Shown: positions 58,905-64,000 of the stretch, in pieces
Position numbering within the stretch: the stretch's first letter is position 1
How the letters are laid out: each line of letters begins with the position of its first letter
Origin: Eggerthellaceae bacterium UBA3686
GTDB lineage: Bacteria > Actinomycetota > Coriobacteriia > Coriobacteriales > Eggerthellaceae
DNA: 64,000 bases
Assembly (NCBI GenBank): GCA_002371495.1
Contig: DFIX01000046.1
Coordinates: forward strand, 26,494-90,493
Reading direction: 5' to 3'
The notes under the pieces: generated by a model
What the model was told of the DNA's origin: nothing
Database searches by the model: none
Seen by the model: the letters and a program-made list of their open reading frames with translations, nothing else
Position numbers and translations under genes: made by a program

Positions 58905-60191
58905 TTACACGGCGTACAGGGAGCCGCGGCTGCGCTCGATGTCGCGGATAAGGCTGAGGTTGGCGGACTCGATTGCGTTCATAGCAGTCCGACGGGTCGA
59001 ATACCAGCTCTTGTTCTTAAAGCGGTTGCGCAGCTCGCCGTTCGAGAACGAATAGCCATGACGCGCGCAAATCTCGTTGCGGGCAACATACAGGGCGTGG
59101 TCGTTGTAGCGCTGCAGCGCCTCGGTCGTGTAAAGGGTCGTCTTGGAGTAAGACGGGATCGACGAGTTCAGCGTGACCTTGCCGTCCGTTTCGCGGAAAA
59201 GCGTGTAGGGCGAATGCTTGGAAGTCCGCTTGATCTTCGGGCAGCTGATCCAGCCGGTCTTCGAACCGACCTTGATCTTGTACAGAAGCTGCTTGCCAAC
59301 CAGGCGCACGGCTTTGATGTTCACCTTCTTGCCAGCTGCAACGGTAAACGCGGCCTTCTTCAGCGAAGTGTTCGTGTAGGCCTTGAACGAGCCAGCAGCC
59401 GTGAGCCTGTTCTGATAATAGCCGCCGCGATCGCCTGTCGCATAGCCGAAGTCCGAAGCGGTATCGCTCGTGCGCACGAGCTCGCCGTCTTCCCATGCAT
59501 ACGTGTACTTGAGGTGGGTGAGGCCGGTGGCCGTGGTGGACAGGTTGAACTTGACGATGATCTTGTTGCCATCGGGGTTGATGTCGTAAATCAGCTGGTT
59601 GGACGTGCGGCTCTTGGCAACGTCTTTGTTCGACATCACGCGGTACCAATCGCCCGAGTCGTACTGGTACATGCGCTGCACAGCATTGCCCTTGCCGTCA
59701 AGGATGTTCACCCACAGGAACTCCTGCTTGTTCTTCAGCGTGACGACGCTGACGACAACGCGGTTGATACGGTTGGAAGAGTTCGAGTACGAAAACGCCT
59801 TCTTGCCATTGACGGTTACCTTGACCCTGCTGAGATAGCCGGAGTTGGACGTCTTGGTGCCGACGACCTTGATCGTGTCGGCCCAACCGTCGTTGGTGAC
59901 ATCGAGGTTGCTCCTCGTGGCCTGTTTCGCGGTGTTGTTGCCGCCGCTGATCCAACCGAAACGGTAAATCGTCCGAATGTTGGCCGTACCCGTGGTATTC
60001 ACGGAGTTGTTGCCGTACGTCGGCAGGGTCCTAACGGTATCGGTCGTTCCGACCTGCAAGCCATTCGACGCCGAGCCGCTTTCAGCAGCAAGTGCCGGCG
60101 TCAAGCCCACAAAAGCCGCCGCGAACGCGATAAGGCACGCGGCCATGACCGCGAACGAGCGCAGCGCGATTTTTCGTTCGTAACCGCCCAT
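58905..60191 (-). CDS. Secreted protein with C-terminal YARHG domain
   Basis: A 428-residue exported protein. The signal peptide spans residues 1-36 (SFAVMAACLIAFAAAFVGLT, cleavage near ALAAE). The middle part is Ser/Thr/Asn-rich beta structure with SH3-like pieces (KVNIKAVRLVGKQLLYKIKV). The C-terminal 75 residues are a YARHG domain (YVARNEICARHGYSF), found on surface proteins of gut anaerobes. Role probably at the cell surface; ligand unknown. Confidence 0.85.
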   Translation of the reverse strand: MGGYERKIALRSFAVMAACLIAFAAAFVGLTPALAAESGSASNGLQVGTTDTVRTLPTYGNNSVNTTGTANIRTIYRFGWISGGNNTAKQATRSNLDVTNDGWADTIKVVGTKTSNSGYLSRVKVTVNGKKAFSYSNSSNRINRVVVSVVTLKNKQEFLWVNILDGKGNAVQRMYQYDSGDWYRVMSNKDVAKSRTSNQLIYDINPDGNKIIVKFNLSTTATGLTHLKYTYAWEDGELVRTSDTASDFGYATGDRGGYYQNRLTAAGSFKAYTNTSLKKAAFTVAAGKKVNIKAVRLVGKQLLYKIKVGSKTGWISCPKIKRTSKHSPYTLFRETDGKVTLNSSIPSYSKTTLYTTEALQRYNDHALYVARNEICARHGYSFSNGELRNRFKNKSWYSTRRTAMNAIESANLSLIRDIERSRGSLYAV

Positions 60192-60502
60192 AATTCCTCG
60201 ATTCCTGTCGCCAAACTACAGAATTGGAGTTAATGATAACAGAAATCCCAGATAAAAACGTATATCGTCTGATCCGCTGATTTGATCTCGCTTATTTGCC
60301 GCTTAACCACGCGAGCGTTTATGGGCCCAAGACCCAAGTCTCGAACCCCCGACACGCCTCGAACCCAATATCTTGGGGCAGCGCAAAAACAGCGCGAAGG
60401 CGGCACTGCGGCCCGCACGCGCGCTTTCGTCATCTTTTCTGCATATTTCCGCACGAACGCACCTCTACCTACGCCCCATTTTGGCGGTTACAATACGCAG
60501 AT
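60192..60502. other. 311-bp divergent intergenic region
   Basis: AT-rich near 60230-60300 and otherwise GC-rich; it should hold the promoters of the two divergent genes. I see no RNA or repeat in it. Confidence 0.4.
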
Positions 60503-61735
60503 GTGAAACGCACCCTCAACATAGCCCTCACAATTGCTTCGGTTGCCATCGGATTCTCGGCTCTTGCATACAACCTTGTCGGCACCTTGGCACCCGGCAT
60601 CGTCGAGGTGCCAAGGTATTCCGACCTCGAGGCGCGCTATTATGCCGGACCTCCCGAAACGTCGACCGAAGCCATTTTGCAGGGACGGTTCCAGAGCGGA
60701 TGCGAGGCGTTCCTTTCGGACCGCATACCCGCGCGCAACCAAGCCGCGTTCCTGAACGCGGGGCTTCAGCGCGCAAGCATCGCCGCGAGCGCAAAGGTGC
60801 TGGGATTCGACGTCTTCCCGACGTTCTTCGACTCGCATTACTACGTAGTGCCAGATGACGGCATCATAGTCGACATCGCCGAGCAGGCCCCGGCCGACGG
60901 GGGCGGGCCCGAGCTCGACGCCTGGATCAGCACGGTGAACGGCGCCGCGCAGCGCCACCCAAACGTGCGTTTCGCCTACAACTGCGTCGCCCGCCACGAC
61001 CAGGTCGAGAGCAACCCGACTTACCGGTATTTCCACAACCGGCTGAACCCCGCCTGGGCGCAGGAGAACCTGATCGACCGGCTGGACCCGCGCATCATCG
61101 CGTTCGTCGATGCCGTGGAATCCTACGACGAGATTTGCAACGACTGGATCGCCACCGAAGAGCACTGGAAGCTCAGGCGCGCGCTGCAGTCTTACGATCG
61201 GCTCGGCGAGCGCCTGGGCTGGAAACGCTACCCGTACGAGAACCCCGTCGTGGTGGCGCAGGGTTGGTACGGCGATTACGCCCGCAACGGCCTGGACCTT
61301 GACGTGCCCGCGAGCCTCGAAGACCTGCCGATTGATTTCTCGCATCTGACGTTCTACGAGCTGGGCGATTTCGGCGGCACCGAGAAAACCATGGGCGTGC
61401 GCGACAGCGTGCTGGCGGGAACGGAGGCTATTGAGCCGGGCAGCGTCACGGTGTATTACAACTACTTCGGCGGAGGCGGCGCCGAGGTCGTTAACGCCGA
61501 CGAGCCCGACGGCAAAACGGCGCTCGTCGTGTGCGATTCGCTCTGCTACTGCCTCGAGCGGTTCATCGCATCGAACTACCACCGCACGACGTTCCTCTTG
61601 CCGGGCAACAGCCGCTACGACCGCTCGCTCGAAAGCTACATCGACGAATACGCCCCCGACGACGTCATCATCATGACGCACGTAACCAAATACCAGATGT
61701 TCGCCGAATATTCCCCCGCCTTCATTGGACTGTAG
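60503..61735 (+). CDS. AlgX/DHHW-like SGNH-fold exported protein
   Basis: A 410-residue protein with an N-terminal membrane segment (residues 4-26) and an SGNH-like core: SGCEAFLSDRIPARNQAAFL, HYYVVPDDGIIVD and the nucleophile-like VCDSLCYCLERF. The layout resembles DHHW and AlgX/AlgJ proteins that handle O-acetylation of surface glycans. GTG 60503 is the probable start; no clear ribosome binding site is visible, so it may start slightly elsewhere. It is divergent from the YARHG gene. Confidence 0.7.
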   Translation: MKRTLNIALTIASVAIGFSALAYNLVGTLAPGIVEVPRYSDLEARYYAGPPETSTEAILQGRFQSGCEAFLSDRIPARNQAAFLNAGLQRASIAASAKVLGFDVFPTFFDSHYYVVPDDGIIVDIAEQAPADGGGPELDAWISTVNGAAQRHPNVRFAYNCVARHDQVESNPTYRYFHNRLNPAWAQENLIDRLDPRIIAFVDAVESYDEICNDWIATEEHWKLRRALQSYDRLGERLGWKRYPYENPVVVAQGWYGDYARNGLDLDVPASLEDLPIDFSHLTFYELGDFGGTEKTMGVRDSVLAGTEAIEPGSVTVYYNYFGGGGAEVVNADEPDGKTALVVCDSLCYCLERFIASNYHRTTFLLPGNSRYDRSLESYIDEYAPDDVIIMTHVTKYQMFAEYSPAFIGL

Positions 61736-62059
61736 AAAGTCGGCGCCGAGCCTCTACCATGGCTACCGATTGCGGGACGCCCACATGACGAACCGCGACG
61801 GACCGTGACGTGGTTTGTGGAGGAAGCGGCGCGGGTCGCCGGGTGCCGCGCGGCGGTGGCATGATGGGCCCCGTCAGAAGCAAACGGGCCGCGGAGAGGG
61901 CGGCCAGCAGGCGAGCCGCGCCGTGGACACGGCGGTCGAGCAGCACGGGGTCGCTCGACCCTATCAAGGCCCTTGGCTTGCGCCACTTCAGGGCCCCCAG
62001 GGCTGTGTTCGGTGGCTGCATTCGGCAATGGCAACGGGGGGCTGTCGCAAAGCAGGAGG
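61736..62059. other. 324-bp intergenic region
   Basis: Besides the 120-bp repeat, positions 61907-62059 hold no gene, RNA or hairpin that I can support. Confidence 0.4.
61787..61906 (+). repeat. 120-bp direct repeat, left copy
   Basis: Begins GACGAACCGCGACGGACCGT and ends GGGCGGCCA. It is close to 90% identical to 63573-63692, which is the leader of the Mop gene. The shared hairpin is GGCCC ... GGGCC around CCGTCAGAAGC. Confidence 0.85.
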
Positions 62060-63394
62060 CTACTTCAGCCACCCGGCGGCGTAGACCGGCAGGTACACGC
62101 GATCGCCGGCGCGCTCGACGTTCCCGTTGCAGAGCACGATGGCCTCGGCAATCTGATAGTCGTCGACCGACAGAAGATTGGAGAGCGCGACGTGCCGCTT
62201 GTACGTTTTGCCCGATTTCACCTCCACGAGCGAGACGCGCCCGGTCGCTTTGTCTTCGATTACGAAGTCGACCTCCCCGCGCTTCGAGCTCGCGTAGTAG
62301 AAAAGCCCATGCCCGCTCGCGAGCAGCTCCTGCGCCACGAAGTTCTCGTAGGGGCTCCCGTAGTTTATGTCGTGCCTGCCCGAGAGCACCTCCAGGGACG
62401 CCTCTCCCGACAAGCGGGACATAAGCAGGCCCACGTCGTTGAGGTACAGCTTGAACGAGGCCCTGTTCTCGTACAGCCCGAGCGGGAACCTGGGCTCGTC
62501 CAGACGCAGCGCCGGGAGCGCCACCCCCGCCGCTCCGAGCCAGTCGAAGGAGCTCTCCAGACGCGAGAACCGCAGGTCGCCTTTGTGCAGGGAGCCGTCC
62601 CGGGCGAGCCCGCTATACTTGAACCTCTTGTTCTCCTTGTTCAGCTGCCCGGGTATCGCCTCGTACACGGCCTGGGTGAACCGCGCGCCCTCGTTATCCT
62701 CCATATGCCGCACGATGTCGTGCTCGTAGAGGTCGAACACGCCTTTGTGCGCCCTTCTCAGCGCCACCATATCGTTCGTGTCCAGGTAACGCTGCACCGG
62801 CTCGGGCAGGCCGCCTACCAGCAGATAGCGCTCGTGCAGCTCCATGAGCTTCTCGTGGATGAAGTCGGGCACGGCCTCGTGCCGATCGACGGACTCGCGC
62901 GCGAGCTCGATGAGCGGCGCCGGCGTTCCGCACGCGCGGCAGAACTCCTCGAACGTGAGGGGGAACATCGTCAGCTCGTCGAGGAAGCCGACGGGCCATG
63001 AGCGGACGCCGAAGAGGTCCACGCCCAACAGAGAGCCGGAGAAAACGTAGTCGTACTCGGAGCGCTCCTCCAGGAACTTCGCCCAAGTGAGTATGTCTTG
63101 GAACTCCTGGATCTCGTCGAAGAACACGAGCGTCTTCCCGGGGACGAGCTCCTTGCTCGACAAGGCCGAGATGCGCAAAAGCAGGTCGTCTGTGTTCCGC
63201 GCGCCGGATATGACGCGGACAGCGGACGGGTTCTCCAAGAAGTTGATTTCGACGAAAGTCTCGTATCTGCCCTTCGCGAACTCCCTCACCGCAGTGGTTT
63301 TCCCCACTTGCCGCGCCCCCGTTATGAGGAGCCCTTGGCTCGTCTTGGCACGGGCCCATGATGCAATCTGATCCGTAGCTGTTCTCGCAAGCAT
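62060..63394 (-). CDS. AAA ATPase with DUF4143 domain
   Basis: A 444-residue protein. Walker A is GARQVGKTT (about 26-34), Walker B is LVFFDEIQEF, the sensor is VFSGSLLGV, and the C-terminal DUF4143 part reads KRGEVDFVIEDKATG and LVEVKSGK (PD-(D/E)XK-like). It is a different branch from the ATPase at 16278. ATG 63394 follows GGGGTG. It lies alone between two 120-bp direct repeats, as if inserted as a unit. Confidence 0.87.
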   Translation of the reverse strand: MLARTATDQIASWARAKTSQGLLITGARQVGKTTAVREFAKGRYETFVEINFLENPSAVRVISGARNTDDLLLRISALSSKELVPGKTLVFFDEIQEFQDILTWAKFLEERSEYDYVFSGSLLGVDLFGVRSWPVGFLDELTMFPLTFEEFCRACGTPAPLIELARESVDRHEAVPDFIHEKLMELHERYLLVGGLPEPVQRYLDTNDMVALRRAHKGVFDLYEHDIVRHMEDNEGARFTQAVYEAIPGQLNKENKRFKYSGLARDGSLHKGDLRFSRLESSFDWLGAAGVALPALRLDEPRFPLGLYENRASFKLYLNDVGLLMSRLSGEASLEVLSGRHDINYGSPYENFVAQELLASGHGLFYYASSKRGEVDFVIEDKATGRVSLVEVKSGKTYKRHVALSNLLSVDDYQIAEAIVLCNGNVERAGDRVYLPVYAAGWLK

Positions 63395-63572
63395 GACGAC
63401 ACCCCATTTCCAATTACAGAGCATGTGATATGAACATTTTTGCAAAAACACAGCTGCTATGCAAATCGTTATTACGAAAATGGATCCAAATCGCTTGATT
63501 GGGTTGATTGCTCTTTGCACTTGTCAAGCTCCATCGCCCCAAGCACCGGGCGGAGGTGAGCGGACCCCGACC

Positions 63573-63692
63573 GACGAACCGTGACGGAACGTGACGTGGT
63601 TTGTGGAAAGCGGCTCGCGGGGCGCCGCGTGTTGCGCGGCGGTGGCATGATGGGCCCCGTCAGAAGCAAACGGGCCGCGGATAGGGCGGCCA
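63573..63692 (+). repeat. 120-bp direct repeat, right copy (Mop gene leader)
   Basis: Partner of 61787-61906. It forms the 5' leader of the Mop gene, ending 19 bases before its ATG. The CGGGCC/GGCCCG-type hairpins it holds may be a cis-regulatory RNA; the known Moco aptamer pattern is not evident. Confidence 0.75.
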
Positions 63693-63711
63693 CGAACGAA
63701 AGGAAAGCAAA

Positions 63712-64000
63712 ATGAAGATCAGCGCGCGCAACCAGATCAAGGGCACCGTCAAGACCATCCGCGAGGGCGCGGTGAACGCCGTCGTCGTCATCTGCCGCGG
63801 CAACCACAACCCCATCAAGGCCGACATCACGATGGAGTCCGTGAGGGAGCTCGGCCTCGTGGAGGGCAAGGAGTGCTACGCCGTCATCAAGGCAACGAAC
63901 GTGATGTTCGCCACGCAGAAGATCGAGGGCATCTCCGCCCGCAACCAGATCGAGGGCACGGTCGTCAGCGTGAAGGAGGGCGCCGTGAACGGCCACGTGA
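63712..64000 (+). CDS. Molybdenum-pterin-binding (Mop/TOBE) protein, 3' end outside window
   Basis: 96 codons are visible from ATG 63712 (AAAGGAAAG in front). The sequence is a Mop domain, MKISARNQIKGTVKTI then GAVNAVVVICRGNH and AVIKATNVMFA, followed by the start of a second one (ISARNQIEGTVVSVKEGAVN). Tandem Mop domains bind molybdate or tungstate. This fits the molybdopterin enzyme at 10803, although the genes are far apart. Confidence 0.9.
   Translation, partial: MKISARNQIKGTVKTIREGAVNAVVVICRGNHNPIKADITMESVRELGLVEGKECYAVIKATNVMFATQKIEGISARNQIEGTVVSVKEGAVNGHV

Noticed and set aside
63573..63711. Molybdenum-cofactor riboswitch before the Mop gene
   Set aside because: I cannot find the conserved Moco RNA pattern; only generic GC-rich hairpins are visible, so it is listed as a repeat/leader only.

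Overview
The window is 64 kb of high-GC Gram-positive DNA, most like an anaerobic member of the Coriobacteriia (Eggerthellales type). The reasons are an actinobacterial FHA / PP2C / SEDS-PBP / PASTA-kinase operon, an oxygen-sensitive metabolic set (five radical SAM or Fe-S enzymes, a cytoplasmic molybdopterin oxidoreductase, indolepyruvate:ferredoxin oxidoreductase), Tat-dependent lipoproteins, BspA-type leucine-rich repeat proteins and many DUF4143 ATPases. The placement is inferred from gene content only; no rRNA is present.

Layout. 1-9.7 kb: a cluster with two BioB-like radical SAM enzymes, a YnjBCD-type ABC importer (Tat lipoprotein, two permeases, ATPase), an atypical G3E GTPase and two leucine-rich repeat proteins. 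A fossil of a second importer ATPase lies at its right edge. 9.75-13.2 kb: an ArsS-like radical SAM protein and a molybdopterin oxidoreductase on the minus strand. 13.3-18.7 kb: accessory DNA with gene relics, a hydrolase/regulator operon, and two tRNA-fMet fossils flanking a DUF4143 ATPase, next to the real tRNA-fMet. 19-26.5 kb: housekeeping genes (SEC-C protein, amidohydrolase, CNNM-type protein, mscL, ACT protein, xth, rlmH, tRNA-Thr). 27.1-35 kb: the cell-envelope signalling operon, with a SEDS transglycosylase fused to a class B PBP. 35-36.9 kb: a one-gene island at tRNA-Arg(CCT). 37-47.7 kb: aroK, tadA, ispE, an aminotransferase, citrate synthase, an M20 peptidase-like enzyme, a methyltransferase, an Fe-S aldo/keto reductase, an Rrf2 regulator and two tRNA-Ser. 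48-52.3 kb: tRNA-Arg(ACG), an NhaC-type transporter under a lysine riboswitch, and a sodium:solute symporter behind an attenuator-like leader. 52.8-58.7 kb: a HAD phosphatase, paaK, iorB, iorA (aryl pyruvate to aryl acetyl-CoA to aryl acetate), purE and a zinc-ribbon protein. 58.9-64 kb: a YARHG cell-surface protein, an AlgX/DHHW-like protein, a DUF4143 ATPase between 120-bp direct repeats, and the start of a molybdopterin-binding (Mop) protein.

The most unusual signal is not a gene. Several tRNA genes (fMet twice, Thr, Ser-GCT, Arg-ACG) are followed by a structured palindromic element of about 100 bp that lies between a tRNA T-arm in inverse orientation and a direct copy of the tRNA 3' end. 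The copies keep the same hairpins through compensatory base changes. Other short repeat families (palindromes with a GGGGAC-type core, two families of about 100 bp structured repeats, a 154-bp inverted-repeat element) are spread between the genes. The main coding candidate for an undescribed system is the radical SAM / ABC importer / G3E GTPase cluster at the left end.
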